64,000 nucleotides of DNA from UBA9732 sp963599445 (GCA_963599445.1 CAVBWZ010000006.1:86791-150790), one strand, 5' to 3'; counted from the first letter of the stretch, positions 7,992-17,329 are shown. Notes: generated from the letters alone by a model not told the origin. Numbers and translations: made by a program.

Positions 7992-8795
7992 ATGGAGAAC
8001 TTGTACAATGAACTAAGGCGGAATCTAAGTGAGCTCTCTGAACTTGAAAGCAGTTTGAAGAAGTCCCTATCCCAAGCATTGGATGGGAATCTTACTGTAA
8101 AGCATATAAACGGAGGTTCACGTTTCTATGTACAATATGAGAGGAATCGACTTGCCTCCCAATACCTTGGCAAGGACAAGATGTCAACAGTGAAGGCACT
8201 TGCGCAGAAGGGCTACGATGCAAAGCTCCTGAAGGAAGTCGAAAAGCTCCGCAAAGCGGTGGAGAAATGCCTGGAAACCCTAAACAAGGCAAATGCAACG
8301 CAGGAGCTCTCGAATGTAATTGAGAAAGTCCCAAAGGAAGTACAGCCTTTCATAAAAGCTATAGACTCCCTTGATGACGAGTATGTAAGGGAATGGAGTT
8401 CTCTAAAATACCGCAGGAAACCTGTCTTCAACGACAGCTCTTTCTATACGAAGAGGAACGAGCATGTTCGCTCCAAGAGTGAAGTGATAATAGCAGACAG
8501 GCTCTTCTCTGAAGGCATCCCATATCATTACGAAGTCCCCATTTCCTTGAACCAAATTGATGTAATTCATCCTGATTTCCTCGTCCTCAACAAAAGGACG
8601 AGGAAGTCGTATTTCTGGGAGCACCTGGGTATGATGGACAGTCCCTCATATTGCATAGACAACGTAAGAAAACTGCAGGACTACGCCAATGCAGGATACT
8701 TGCAAGGCAAGAACTTCATAGTCACATTTGAAACCTCAAAGACTCCCTTGGATACGAAGTACATCGATGCTCTCATCAAGGAATACTTGAAATAG
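7992..8795 (+). CDS. PD-(D/E)XK nuclease-like protein (paralogue 1)
   Basis: 267 residues from the ATG at 7992 (a TTG two codons earlier is less likely). The N-terminal half is helical, probably coiled-coil, with the conserved phrase YLGKDKMSTVKALAQKGYD near 60. The C-terminal half has a PD-(D/E)XK-like order: Glu in VRSKSEVIIADRL, Asp in HPDFLVLN, Glu in YFWEHLG, and a Lys in the next helix (VRKLQDYANAG), where the catalytic Lys has migrated in several such families. Paralogue 2 at 19534 shares all of these. The gene is convergent with mutL (17 bp between stops). The specific function is unknown. Its operator array and leaderless start recall autoregulated restriction genes, which is inference. 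Confidence 0.7.
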   Translation: MENLYNELRRNLSELSELESSLKKSLSQALDGNLTVKHINGGSRFYVQYERNRLASQYLGKDKMSTVKALAQKGYDAKLLKEVEKLRKAVEKCLETLNKANATQELSNVIEKVPKEVQPFIKAIDSLDDEYVREWSSLKYRRKPVFNDSSFYTKRNEHVRSKSEVIIADRLFSEGIPYHYEVPISLNQIDVIHPDFLVLNKRTRKSYFWEHLGMMDSPSYCIDNVRKLQDYANAGYLQGKNFIVTFETSKTPLDTKYIDALIKEYLK

Positions 8796-8812
8796 TTTTC
8801 CTTGGACTCATT

Positions 8813-10693
8813 CTATACTATTCTTCCAACCTTCTTATATAGCTCTTCCTTGGACATCTCGAATGTGAAGCTTCGTCCGTGGGGGCATACCATGGCATCC
8901 AGCTTGAAGGCTTTGTCCACAAGGGCTTTGGCCGTCACGCTGTCAAGCGGATCTCCTGCCTTTATGGCCGCATGGCATGCCATTATCGCAAAGAGACCTT
9001 TTCTTGCACTTTCTACATCCCCTGTGGTGTTCTGTATGTACGCGGCTATGTCCGCTTCGTTCTTGCGGCATACGGCGGGAATCGTCGACATCTCCCAAAG
9101 CATGGGCTCCACGCGAGTGAGCTCCACACCAAAATCGGCATAGATGATGCTGTTTTCAAGGAGGAAGTCGTCCGCCGAGCGATCCGTCTCGAACTGGTAT
9201 GGTACGATGAGGCGTTGGATGTCCTTCTGGGCCACGATTTCGTCATAGAGGATGCGTTCGTGTGCGGCATGCTGGTCTATGAACAGAAGCCGGTCGCCGA
9301 CCTCCACGAGAAGGAACGTGTCGAACAGCTGGCCTATGTATCTGTAGCTGGCCTGCGGAGTGGCCTGCTTTTGCCCTGACGCATAGCTCGATGTCTTTGA
9401 ACCCCCGCTTTGCTGTCTTGAGGCATCCATTATGGCTCTTGCATTCTCGAACCACGAAGGGTTGAACGGTTTGGCCTCCTGTCTTGTCGCAGCGGTTGGC
9501 TTGGATGCTGCATGGCGTGAGGTCTCGATGGGGCCGGTGTTCACGCCGTACTTGAAGGCTGGTTCTTCCCTGACTGAAACGGCTTCCGTTGTTGCTTGGG
9601 AGGATTTTGTGGATTCCTGGAGCTCAGTAGATTCTGTTGACTCTGATGAGGTGGAATCCAGAAGGGTAGGGGGTTCTGGCTGCTCGTCCAACGAAGCGCT
9701 GCCAGCGCTGCCCTTGCTGAACACCCCATGCAGCAGTGCGTTGCGGATCATAGCCGTGATACATCCGTAGATCTGGCTTTGGTTGCGGATCTTGCACTCG
9801 CGTTTTGCGGGGTGGATGTTGAAGTCCACAAGCGAAGGATTGTCGTCTATGAAAAGATAGAAGAAAGGGAAGGCTCCGCCGGGGAGCGCTGCGGAGTAGG
9901 CGTTGGTAACCGCCTGCACCAATGCAAAGCTGTCTATGACCCTTCCGTTGACGAAGACCTTCACCTGTGTCCTGTCACGTTTGTAACAGGACGGGTCGCT
10001 TGCAACCGCATAGAGGCCTGCATTGTCGCAGTCGTAGTCCATTTCAAGGACCTGTGCAGGCATGAACGCCTTGTCCATGGACATGACGTCCACGCATCTC
10101 TTTTTCTTGGAGGCAGGTGCAAGGTGTATTTTGAGCTCTCCATCCACGAAGAACAGAAACTCAACTCCTTCGAATCCAAGGGCTTTTTCAAGGAATACCT
10201 TGCGGCACTCGGCGGTCTCCGTCTGGGGACGGCGCAGGAAAAGTTTCCTAGCCGGTATCATCTCGAACAGGTTCTCCATCCTCACGGAGGTTCCCTGGGA
10301 GACGCTTCCTGGAAGGATGTCGCTCTGATGTCCGTTGTCCACGACTATTCTGTTTCCATTTGAGTCTATGGTAAGGAGGGAGCATGAGGCTATGCTGCTC
10401 AACGCTTCTCCCCTGAATCCAAGGGTTCGTAGATTGAATAGGTCGTCAAGCGTGCTTATCTTGCTCGTTGCATGGCTTATGCATGCCATTGGAAGGTCTT
10501 CCTTTGCCATTCCGCAGCCGTTGTCGACGACAGCAAGGCTTCGAATTCCGCCTTGGTCTACATATACGCTTATCTTGGATGCACCTGCATCAATTGAGTT
10601 ATCTATGAGTTCACGAAGAACGGAGGAGGGTCTTTCGACTACCTCCCCCGCTGCTATTCGAGATGCGACAATTGGATCTAGTTGTCTTATCAT
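8813..10693 (-). CDS. mutL: DNA mismatch repair protein MutL
   Basis: 626 residues. The GHKL ATPase motifs are ELIDNSIDAGA (about 28-38), DNGCGM (about 57-62) and GFRGEALSSI (about 94). A Ser/Glu/Thr-rich linker covers about 330-430. The C-terminal domain carries the endonuclease metal site DQHAAHERILYDE and the later CPHGR motif, so this is an endonuclease-type MutL, expected where there is no MutH. The start MIRQLDPIVASRIAAGEVV is that of the family. The upstream gene for the FecR/barrel protein ends only 20 bp away on the same strand. No mutS is in the window. Confidence 0.95.
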   Translation of the reverse strand: MIRQLDPIVASRIAAGEVVERPSSVLRELIDNSIDAGASKISVYVDQGGIRSLAVVDNGCGMAKEDLPMACISHATSKISTLDDLFNLRTLGFRGEALSSIASCSLLTIDSNGNRIVVDNGHQSDILPGSVSQGTSVRMENLFEMIPARKLFLRRPQTETAECRKVFLEKALGFEGVEFLFFVDGELKIHLAPASKKKRCVDVMSMDKAFMPAQVLEMDYDCDNAGLYAVASDPSCYKRDRTQVKVFVNGRVIDSFALVQAVTNAYSAALPGGAFPFFYLFIDDNPSLVDFNIHPAKRECKIRNQSQIYGCITAMIRNALLHGVFSKGSAGSASLDEQPEPPTLLDSTSSESTESTELQESTKSSQATTEAVSVREEPAFKYGVNTGPIETSRHAASKPTAATRQEAKPFNPSWFENARAIMDASRQQSGGSKTSSYASGQKQATPQASYRYIGQLFDTFLLVEVGDRLLFIDQHAAHERILYDEIVAQKDIQRLIVPYQFETDRSADDFLLENSIIYADFGVELTRVEPMLWEMSTIPAVCRKNEADIAAYIQNTTGDVESARKGLFAIMACHAAIKAGDPLDSVTAKALVDKAFKLDAMVCPHGRSFTFEMSKEELYKKVGRIV

Positions 10694-10712
10694 GTCTTGA
10701 TGTCTGAATGTC

Positions 10713-13337
10713 TTAGAAAGTGTACGAACCGCCTACTGAGAGGACCAAAGCCCTTGTATTCACACTTTCGTTCACGACTGCCATATAGTTTCCTTTCACA
10801 TGGGCTTCGAAACCGCCTATGCCATAGCTCATTCCAACGAAGTACGTTGCAAGGTCAGGATCCTGTATTCCTCTTATTGCATCCGTCTTGTCCTGCTTGT
10901 CTATGATGGCCTTCGAAAGCTTTGCAAGCCTGCCGCAGAAGCCGTCGAACATGATTCCACCATCAAGTGCGAATCCTCCAAAGGAGAGCTTTGCCTTGAA
11001 CTTGATGGTGTCCGCTGTGATGCTGTCTGTATTCCCACTTCTCATAATCACTTCATTGTATGCAAGAAGTCCACCGTTCTCCTTGTTGAGTGCGAATGGA
11101 ATGTTGGCTGAACTGTCTATTGAGACTGGTCCCCAGTTGAGTCCGGCGCTGAGAAGTGCATCCACGCTCTCGCCTGAGAACGGCTTGGTGACCGTGACAA
11201 GCGAGTTGTTGACCGTTCCGTTGAGATGGTCGCCCTTGTTGTACGCAGCACCAACTCCAACGTAGTAGAGGTCGTGTGAGACCTTTACGTTGAGTTTTGC
11301 AAGGTAGGAGAGGGCGTTGAAGTCGACTGCCTCTCCTACTGTTATGTTCGTAGCTCCACCAAGGACTATGTCTATGTTCGTGTTTCCAATGGAGAACGGA
11401 ACGTTCAGGTCGACTGCAGGGTAGAGCTCCGCACCGTACTGCTTGCCAAGGATGTCCATGTTGCGGATATCGGCTGCAGCTGAGATTCCAAACTCAACAG
11501 GACCTGCGTCTAGTGCAATCCTAAGTCCTGCGAACTGCTTCTTGCCGTTGAGCTTGTTCGTCATCTCAAGGTCGTCCATGAACGCTGAGACTCCAACGAT
11601 TCCGAACCTTCCGTCGAAGGAGGCTGCAAGCCTTGCGGTTGTGTCGAAGTCCCTATCGAAGCCGTCTGCAACTGGGCTTGCGAACGTGAACTCATGGGTG
11701 CGGTCAATCGCCAACTTCACGGCATGGCCATCGTAGTTGATCGTTCCAACGTACTTGGCAACGCTTGCAACGTAGCCCGCAATGCCGTTGCCCATGTCGA
11801 ATGCGAACGAGGATTCGATATCTGCCGTGTTGATTGCAAGGTGGAGTCCAAACGTGAAGTTTCCAATCGTGACGTATGGGTCCACGGCGATCGTTGCGTT
11901 CTTCATGAAGAAGCCAAGTCTGAAATATTCGTTCTTGACGAGCGCCTTGTACTGGGTCTTGTCTTCGAACTGATGCCCGTACTCGACCGCTATCTTTGCA
12001 CCAAGCTTGACGTTGGAGGCCTTCTTCTCAGCCGTGGCCTGTGCAACCTGGACGACAGGCTCTGCAACCGGCTCGACAGTTGCATCCGTCTCAGGCTGGA
12101 CCGATGTCTCCGTCTCTTCGACTGCAGGTGCGCTGTCCATTGCAGGTGCCTGAGGCTCTGCGACGACCTCTATGGTCTCCACAACCGGCTTCATTACGAT
12201 TTCAACGGTTGGCTCGACTGGTGCTGCAGGGACCTTTGCAGGCTCTTGCTGTACTTCGACTGCCTCAACTTGTGGCTGGACAGGAGTTTCTGGTGTCTGT
12301 GGAGCCTTTGGAGCGAAGAGCGATGCTATGTAGTAAGGAAGCTCCTTTTCAAGAAGCATGATTGCATAGTTAAACTCCCTTTCGCCGTAGGCTTCAGGAT
12401 AGGTTATCTCTGCAAGGCCGTCTTCGACGACTCTTATCGTTACGTTCTGGAGGTCTGCCGGGTATGCTGCAAGGGCTGTAGCTGCGGCCGTGTAGATCTC
12501 CTGTGATGTCACGAACGCTGGATATTTTACATATGCCTTGCCAATGTAGGCCGTTATTGTAGCTTCGTAGCCTGCGTAGCTGAGCGTCTTCTCAAGAGGC
12601 TTGATTTCGAATGCAGGTGTAAGCTCTGCAGCCGGCTGAGCGGCTGCTTCCTGCTCTACGGGCTCCTCTGCAGGTTCTTCTACAGGTTCTTCCGCAACTT
12701 CTTCGACGACTGGTTCTGCGACAGGCTCCTCTATGACTGGAGTTTCCTCTACGACGATTTCAGGAAGGTTTGATGCCTTGTCCAAGACGTCATTGGTTGG
12801 TGCAATTAGCAGCAAGCCTGTGGCGGTTGCGTTTACGGACCAGCCTGCAGGGACATCGGTCTTGATTGATGTGATGGTGTCCGTTGCGGTCGCCGATCCC
12901 GTGTGCACGTAGGCGCTTTCCGTCTGGGCGGTGGATGTGACCACGAGGGTTGTGCCCTGCTGTGCGCTGTAGATAGTTGATGGGGTTCTGACCTGTGCGC
13001 TGCCGGATGCGATTTCAACTGCAAGCCAGCCGTCAAGGAGGTAGACCTCAGGGGAGTCGGTCAGGTTGAGGATTTGCACGAGTGAGCCCTGTCCAACGTT
13101 CATACCCATGCTTTCGTTGGCAAGAGGCACTTCGTTGTCGAAGGTCCTTACGATCCAGCCTTCGTCGGCCGATGTCGGATCTGCGACCGCCTTGAACGAC
13201 CTGTCGTATATCCTAGCGTTTCCAAGCGGGCCTTCCAGGTTCAATGGAGAAGCGAACACGAAACCAAATGCGACTGCGACCATGACGAGTGCAGCTATGA
13301 TTCTCTTGGCTCTTGAACTTCCTTTCATCCTATTCAT
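10713..13337 (-). CDS. FecR-domain outer-membrane beta-barrel protein
   Basis: 874 residues from the ATG at 13337, which has GAAGGAG five bases upstream. Order of parts: signal peptide (ALVMVAVAFGFVFAS); FecR-like domain at about 60-170 (VEIASGSAQVRTPSTIYSAQ is typical); an acidic Pro/Glu/Val linker at about 200-235; a small alpha/beta domain at 240-350; a second Pro/Glu/Val linker at 355-440; then a beta-barrel to the C-terminus ending VLSVGGSYTF. The terminal aromatic residue fits BAM-dependent outer-membrane insertion. This architecture is familiar from spirochaete envelope proteins. The ligand is unknown; the FecR domain may bind peptidoglycan or carbohydrate. It lies between ttcA and mutL, all on the minus strand. 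Confidence 0.75.
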   Translation of the reverse strand: MNRMKGSSRAKRIIAALVMVAVAFGFVFASPLNLEGPLGNARIYDRSFKAVADPTSADEGWIVRTFDNEVPLANESMGMNVGQGSLVQILNLTDSPEVYLLDGWLAVEIASGSAQVRTPSTIYSAQQGTTLVVTSTAQTESAYVHTGSATATDTITSIKTDVPAGWSVNATATGLLLIAPTNDVLDKASNLPEIVVEETPVIEEPVAEPVVEEVAEEPVEEPAEEPVEQEAAAQPAAELTPAFEIKPLEKTLSYAGYEATITAYIGKAYVKYPAFVTSQEIYTAAATALAAYPADLQNVTIRVVEDGLAEITYPEAYGEREFNYAIMLLEKELPYYIASLFAPKAPQTPETPVQPQVEAVEVQQEPAKVPAAPVEPTVEIVMKPVVETIEVVAEPQAPAMDSAPAVEETETSVQPETDATVEPVAEPVVQVAQATAEKKASNVKLGAKIAVEYGHQFEDKTQYKALVKNEYFRLGFFMKNATIAVDPYVTIGNFTFGLHLAINTADIESSFAFDMGNGIAGYVASVAKYVGTINYDGHAVKLAIDRTHEFTFASPVADGFDRDFDTTARLAASFDGRFGIVGVSAFMDDLEMTNKLNGKKQFAGLRIALDAGPVEFGISAAADIRNMDILGKQYGAELYPAVDLNVPFSIGNTNIDIVLGGATNITVGEAVDFNALSYLAKLNVKVSHDLYYVGVGAAYNKGDHLNGTVNNSLVTVTKPFSGESVDALLSAGLNWGPVSIDSSANIPFALNKENGGLLAYNEVIMRSGNTDSITADTIKFKAKLSFGGFALDGGIMFDGFCGRLAKLSKAIIDKQDKTDAIRGIQDPDLATYFVGMSYGIGGFEAHVKGNYMAVVNESVNTRALVLSVGGSYTF

Positions 13338-13442
13338 ACAAACTCCTTCAGGGTTGTCCTTTTCCACGCCTCTGGGGCGCAGTCTCCCCGTCTCCTCATA
13401 TAATAATGCTAATGGAGCGGTTTTTCTAGTCCATCTTGTCTG

Positions 13443-14240
13443 TCAAGCTTGTCTATTTATGCGGCAGTCGAGCTTGTGTGCGTCGAACACGTGCTCGCGG
13501 GCGAACTTGTCCAGGTGGCATATCTCCTTGACGATGGGCTTCAGGTTGGCCCTTATGTTGGTCTGGTCATATGGACACACCGGCTTTATGACAGGGAAGT
13601 CGTATGTCTGGGCAAGGCGTATGATGGTCTGCTCGTGGATCTCTATCATGGGGCGTATGACGTAGAGCTTGCCGTCGAAGAACTCCTGGATTGGGTTCAT
13701 CGTGGCGAAGTTCCCCCGGAAGAACAGGTTCATCACTGTGGTCTCCACAAGGTCGTCCAGGTGGTGGCCCAGGGCTATCTGCCTGAAGCCGCGCTCTTGG
13801 GCTATCTCGAACAGGATGCGCCTGCGGTTGCGCGAGCACAGATAGCAGTTGAATTCCCCTTTGAAGCTTTGGGGGAATTGGTATTCGTCATGGATCTCGA
13901 AGTCTATGTCAAGGTCCTTGAAGTACTGCTCAAGACGCGGCCTGTACGCTTCGTCTATAGGGTGCTCGATCCAGTTTATCATGATGGCATGTAGCTTGTA
14001 GTCTATAGGAAGCCACCTGCGCCTTATGGAGAGCGCCATGGCAAGGGCCAGAGAGTCCTTCCCACCCGACACTCCAAGTAGGATGTCCTCTCCGTCGCGT
14101 ATCATGTCAAAGTCGTTTATCCCTTTGCCCACAGCCTTTATGAACCGCATGACCCATGGCTGCATGTTCCCGTCCAGAATGTTCCTGTACGAAAGCTTGG
14201 CATCATCGTACTGGCTTTTGATTTCGTCTTTCATGAGCAT
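13443..14240 (-). CDS. ttcA: tRNA 2-thiocytidine biosynthesis protein TtcA-like ATPase
   Basis: About 265 residues. PP-loop motif SGGKDS follows MIRDGEDILLGV. A CxxC pair in FNCYLCSRNRRR, and a further Cys in VIKPVCPYDQTNIRANLK, fit the [4Fe-4S] ligands of TtcA. The phrase IALGHHLDDLVETTVMNLFF is typical. It thiolates C32 of certain tRNAs. The start is uncertain: ATG at 14240 or 14234, neither with a clear ribosome-binding site. The frame extends upstream to 14522, but that part overlaps the divergent gene at 14295 and has no family match. Confidence 0.85.
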   Translation of the reverse strand: MLMKDEIKSQYDDAKLSYRNILDGNMQPWVMRFIKAVGKGINDFDMIRDGEDILLGVSGGKDSLALAMALSIRRRWLPIDYKLHAIMINWIEHPIDEAYRPRLEQYFKDLDIDFEIHDEYQFPQSFKGEFNCYLCSRNRRRILFEIAQERGFRQIALGHHLDDLVETTVMNLFFRGNFATMNPIQEFFDGKLYVIRPMIEIHEQTIIRLAQTYDFPVIKPVCPYDQTNIRANLKPIVKEICHLDKFAREHVFDAHKLDCRINRQA

Positions 14241-14294
14241 GAATAATAATGAGCGGGGTGATATTTGCAAAGCCCTCTTGAGAAGGAGCGGTTT

Positions 14295-14819
14295 TTGTTG
14301 GAGAATGCAGTTGTGAATAGATACTTGAAAGCTGGATTCGTGAAAGCGTTTTCCAGCAAGACAAAAAGGATTCTCCTCGCAATCGCCGTCCTCTTCCTTG
14401 GCATGGCCTGCTTTGCGGACATCCGCACCAGCCTTCCTTCCCACAGACGCGATGGCCTTGGTCTGCTCCCGATTGATTCGCGCATTGGCGTCATAGTACA
14501 GCCCGATGCCTCTGAGGCCCATTCCTTCCTGTCCAACGCCCTGTCTTCAGGGGGGTACGGATACGAGTGGATGGAGAGCTTCGTCCTTGAAGCCTCCCGC
14601 AGCGATGTCTCCACAGTGCTGGGGCCTTGGCTTTCAGACAACCTCCCTATAAGCGGATTTCTCATGTCGCAGGCGTCCGACAACGGAGATGGGAGCGTTT
14701 CCATAAACGTTAGGGCAGGGGATGACGCAGTGTGCTTTGTGGTGGAGCTCGTGGATGAGCTTGTGGATGCCAAGGCAGTGGGAGCTTCCTGGTTCATAGT
14801 GGCGGCGAAGAAGTTGTGA
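14295..14819 (+). CDS. Exported protein of unknown function
   Basis: 174 residues. The start is probably the TTG at 14295 or 14298, because AAGGAG lies six to nine bases upstream. The N-terminus has a basic stretch (SSKTKR), a hydrophobic core (ILLAIAVLFLGMACFA) and a signal-peptidase-I-like site before DIRTS. Mature phrases (FLSNALSSGGYGYEWMESFV, VSINVRAGDDAVCFVVELVDE) suggest a small alpha/beta periplasmic domain. No family is recognised. It is divergent from ttcA and followed by tRNA-Met. Confidence 0.65.
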   Translation: MLENAVVNRYLKAGFVKAFSSKTKRILLAIAVLFLGMACFADIRTSLPSHRRDGLGLLPIDSRIGVIVQPDASEAHSFLSNALSSGGYGYEWMESFVLEASRSDVSTVLGPWLSDNLPISGFLMSQASDNGDGSVSINVRAGDDAVCFVVELVDELVDAKAVGASWFIVAAKKL

Positions 14820-14838
14820 ATCTTTCCAGTTTGGGGTA

Positions 14839-14867
14839 TTGTCTTTTTTTTGCAAATGTTTTATAAA
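14839..14867 (+). promoter_or_regulatory. Promoter of the tRNA gene
   Basis: TTGTCT, 17 bp (including a T run), TATAAA, with the tRNA beginning 11 bases after the -10. Confidence 0.6.
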
Positions 14868-14878
14868 GTCAAAGGCTT

Positions 14879-14951
14879 GGCGGCGTAGCTCAGTTGGTAG
14901 AGCAATCGGCTCATATCCGATCGGTCAGGGGATCGTGGCCCTTCGCCGCTA
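14879..14951 (+). tRNA. tRNA-Met (anticodon CAT)
   Basis: Cloverleaf by eye: acceptor GGCGGCG with CGCCGCT (first pair G-T), D stem GCTC/GAGC with GG in the loop, anticodon stem ATCGG/CCGAT around CTCATAT, five-base variable loop, T stem AGGGG/CCCTT, discriminator A, no encoded CCA. The acceptor resembles elongator tRNA-Met; tRNA-Ile2 (lysidine) is the alternative for a CAT anticodon. The T loop reads ATCGTGG instead of TTCRANN: position 54 is A and 58 is T, the reverse of the conserved T54-A58 pair. Confidence 0.85.
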
Positions 14952-14957
14952 AATTAG

Positions 14958-14992
14958 AATCCTTGGAGTCGTTTCGGTTCCAAGGATTTTTT
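14958..14992 (+). terminator. Rho-independent terminator after tRNA-Met
   Basis: Ten-base stem AATCCTTGGA/TCCAAGGATT around an 11-base loop, followed by a T run. Confidence 0.85.
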
Positions 14993-15042
14993 GTTTTTGA
15001 AAGTTGTTCTTGGAAGCTTTTTCATGTTCAGAGGTATCGGCC

Positions 15043-15807
15043 TTGGTAAGATTCAGCGTACTTGGCAGCGGAAGCTGCGGAAATTCCTACATTTTCTCGT
15101 GCAACGGACAGTCGCTTCTCGTGGATGCAGGCTTTTCCTACAGGCAGCTTGCCTTGAGGGCTGAAAACGCGGGTCTTGACATGTCCACGGTGAAGGCTCT
15201 TCTTCTTACACATCTGCATCCAGACCATAACAGGGGGGCGGGTGTCTTTGCACGAAAGACCGGGCTTCCTGTGTATGTGAACTCCAAGTGTTTGGATTAC
15301 GCTGCCGTGGAATACAGGGCCATGAACCTTCCTGATGACTGCCGCAGAGTGTTCGCCACAGGTGAGCGCTTTTCTGTGGGCTCATTTGAAGTGATGGCAT
15401 TTCCAACAAGCCATGACAGCGCTGGAAGTGTAGGCTACGAAATAGGATGCGATTCAAAGGCATTTGTCGTGGTTACCGACACGGGTGTCTATTCTCCTGC
15501 CATGCTGGAGGCAGCAGGCAGGGCGGATGTCCTGTTCCTTGAGTCCAACTACGATGAGGAGATGCTGCGCCGCGGGCCGTACCCATTGTATCTGCAGCGA
15601 AGGATCGCAGGGGAGAGGGGGCACCTTTCCAACGAGCAGGCCCGTAGGTTTCTGTTCGAGTGCGGCTTCGAGGGCTCCGGCAAGTCTGTCTACCTCGTAC
15701 ACCTTTCCCAGAACAACAACGACCCTTCTTTGGTCAAGGACTGCATGGCTGGCTTCAACGCCCATGTGTGCGAAAGGGGGCTCCAATACATAGGGGAACT
15801 TGGCTGA
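15043..15807 (+). CDS. YycJ/WalJ-type metallo-beta-lactamase-fold hydrolase
   Basis: 254 residues from the TTG at 15043 (LVRFSVLGSGSCGNSY), which has an AGAGG about eight bases upstream; an in-frame TTG 13 codons earlier lacks one. Metal ligands: HLHPDH (HxHxDH motif), TSHD, and D in VTDTG. The phrases LGSGSCGNSYIF and ESNYDEEML...GPYP followed by GHLSNEQA identify the YycJ branch of the MBL fold, thought to be a DNA exonuclease-like enzyme. It is expressed alone between the tRNA terminator and asnS. Confidence 0.85.
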   Translation: MVRFSVLGSGSCGNSYIFSCNGQSLLVDAGFSYRQLALRAENAGLDMSTVKALLLTHLHPDHNRGAGVFARKTGLPVYVNSKCLDYAAVEYRAMNLPDDCRRVFATGERFSVGSFEVMAFPTSHDSAGSVGYEIGCDSKAFVVVTDTGVYSPAMLEAAGRADVLFLESNYDEEMLRRGPYPLYLQRRIAGERGHLSNEQARRFLFECGFEGSGKSVYLVHLSQNNNDPSLVKDCMAGFNAHVCERGLQYIGELG

Positions 15808-15832
15808 ATCCCTTCTAACCTCCTTGGTCATC

Positions 15833-15876
15833 GTATTGATTATTGTATTGATTATTGTCCTGCAGGTCAGTAATAT
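15833..15876 (+). promoter_or_regulatory. asnS promoter with a duplicated 12-bp element
   Basis: GTATTGATTATT occurs twice in direct tandem (15833-15844, 15845-15856). The second copy supplies the -35 TTGATT, followed by 17 bp and TAATAT. The duplication yields two possible -35 hexamers 12 bp apart. Confidence 0.55.
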
Positions 15877-15896
15877 TTGCGCTTAAGGAGATTATC

Positions 15897-17279
15897 ATGC
15901 AGACTGTTATCAAGGAATTGAAGACTATGCAGCCGGGACCGGAATTGGTCAAAGCCAGTGGTTGGGTCAGAACGAAAAGAGACAGCAAGAATGTCTGTTT
16001 CATAGAAGTCAACGACGGAACATGCCTCAAGGGGCTTCAGGTCGTAGCGGACAAGGCTGTACTTGACAATAATCTCCTCAATTCCATCTCCACGGGATGC
16101 TCAGTAGTGTGCGAAGGCCAGATCGTTGCATCCGAGGGCGGCGATCAGGCAGTGGAGCTCAAGGCCACATCCATAGAAGTGATTGGAGACGCCCCTGCGG
16201 ACTATCCTCTCCAGAAGAAGAGACACACCCTTGAGTACCTTAGGGACATAGCCCATCTAAGGGCTAGGACAAACACCATTGGTGCTGTTGCAAGGGTTCG
16301 TAGCAAGATGGCGTTTGCAGTGCACAAGTTCTTCCAAGAGAACGATTTCTACTATGTGAACACGCCTCTCATCACGGCAAGCGACTGCGAAGGCGCAGGC
16401 CAGATGTTCCAGGTCACCACACTTGACCTTGCAAACCCTCCACGCCTTGAAGACGGCCGCATAGACTACTCAAAGGACTTCTTTGGAAAGCATACCAGCC
16501 TTACGGTAAGCGGACAGCTTGAGGGCGAGACATACGCAACGGCTCTTAGGAACATCTACACGTTTGGACCTACATTCAGGGCCGAGAACTCCAACACCAA
16601 GAGACACTTGGCCGAGTTCTGGATGGTCGAACCGGAGATGTCCTTCTGCACGTTGGAAGGTGACATGGAGATTGCAGAGAGCTTTCTCAAGTACGTGTTC
16701 AAATACGTCCTTGAAGAGTGCGACGAGGACATGGAGTTCTTCTCCAAGTTCATAGAGCCAGGTGTAAAGGACACCATAGTTCATGTAGTGGAGACCCCTT
16801 TTGCACACATGACATACACAGAGGCGGTCAAGGAGCTTGAGAAGCACGGAGACAAGTTCGAGTTCAAGCCTTTCTGGGGCTGCGACCTGCAGACCGAGCA
16901 CGAGAGGTTCCTCACTGAGGAGGTTTGCCACAGGCCTGTCATCGTCACTGACTATCCAAAGGAGATAAAGAGCTTCTACATGAAGCTGAACGACGACGGC
17001 AGGACCGTGCGTGCAATGGATGTCCTGGCTCCAAGGCTTGGAGAGATAATCGGCGGAAGCGAAAGGGAATACCGCTATGATGTCCTCAAGGCCAGAATGG
17101 CTGAACTTGGCCTTAGGGAGGAGGACTACTGGTGGTATCTAGACCTCAGAAAGTACGGAACGGTGCCACACTCCGGCTTTGGCCTTGGCTTTGAAAGGGC
17201 CGTCCAGTACGTCACTGGAATGCAGAACATAAGGGACGTAATCCCTTATCCAAGGGCAGCCAAACAGGCTGACTTCTAA
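15897..17279 (+). CDS. asnS: Asparagine-tRNA ligase
   Basis: 460 residues from the ATG at 15897, which has AAGGAG seven bases upstream. The N-terminal OB anticodon-binding domain (SGWVRTKRDSKNVCFIEVNDGT) is followed by the class II catalytic core: motif 2 region FRAENSNTKRHLAEFWMVEPE and motif 3 GFGLGFERAVQYVTGM, ending with NIRDVIPYPR. The family's 'VR' and 'N-S' residues point to AsnRS rather than AspRS. It is followed directly by a strong terminator, so this looks like a single-gene transcript. Confidence 0.95.
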   Translation: MQTVIKELKTMQPGPELVKASGWVRTKRDSKNVCFIEVNDGTCLKGLQVVADKAVLDNNLLNSISTGCSVVCEGQIVASEGGDQAVELKATSIEVIGDAPADYPLQKKRHTLEYLRDIAHLRARTNTIGAVARVRSKMAFAVHKFFQENDFYYVNTPLITASDCEGAGQMFQVTTLDLANPPRLEDGRIDYSKDFFGKHTSLTVSGQLEGETYATALRNIYTFGPTFRAENSNTKRHLAEFWMVEPEMSFCTLEGDMEIAESFLKYVFKYVLEECDEDMEFFSKFIEPGVKDTIVHVVETPFAHMTYTEAVKELEKHGDKFEFKPFWGCDLQTEHERFLTEEVCHRPVIVTDYPKEIKSFYMKLNDDGRTVRAMDVLAPRLGEIIGGSEREYRYDVLKARMAELGLREEDYWWYLDLRKYGTVPHSGFGLGFERAVQYVTGMQNIRDVIPYPRAAKQADF

Positions 17280-17290
17280 GCATCTACAAT

Positions 17291-17329
17291 GGGGACTGTT
17301 GCAGAATCTTCTGCAACGGTCCCTTTTTC
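17291..17329 (+). terminator. Rho-independent terminator of asnS
   Basis: Stem GGGACTGTTGCAGAA with TTCTGCAACGGTCCC (one G-T pair), two-base loop, then TTTTTC. Confidence 0.9.

Noticed and set aside
11694..12506. Open frame of 270 codons on the plus strand inside the FecR/barrel gene
   Set aside because: Repeats of Cys/Leu/Arg mirror the Pro/Glu/Val linkers of the real gene on the other strand.
12140..12760. Repetitive stretch that might be mistaken for a CRISPR or minisatellite
   Set aside because: It encodes the Pro/Glu/Val linkers of the FecR/barrel protein; there are no regular spacers and codon phase is kept.
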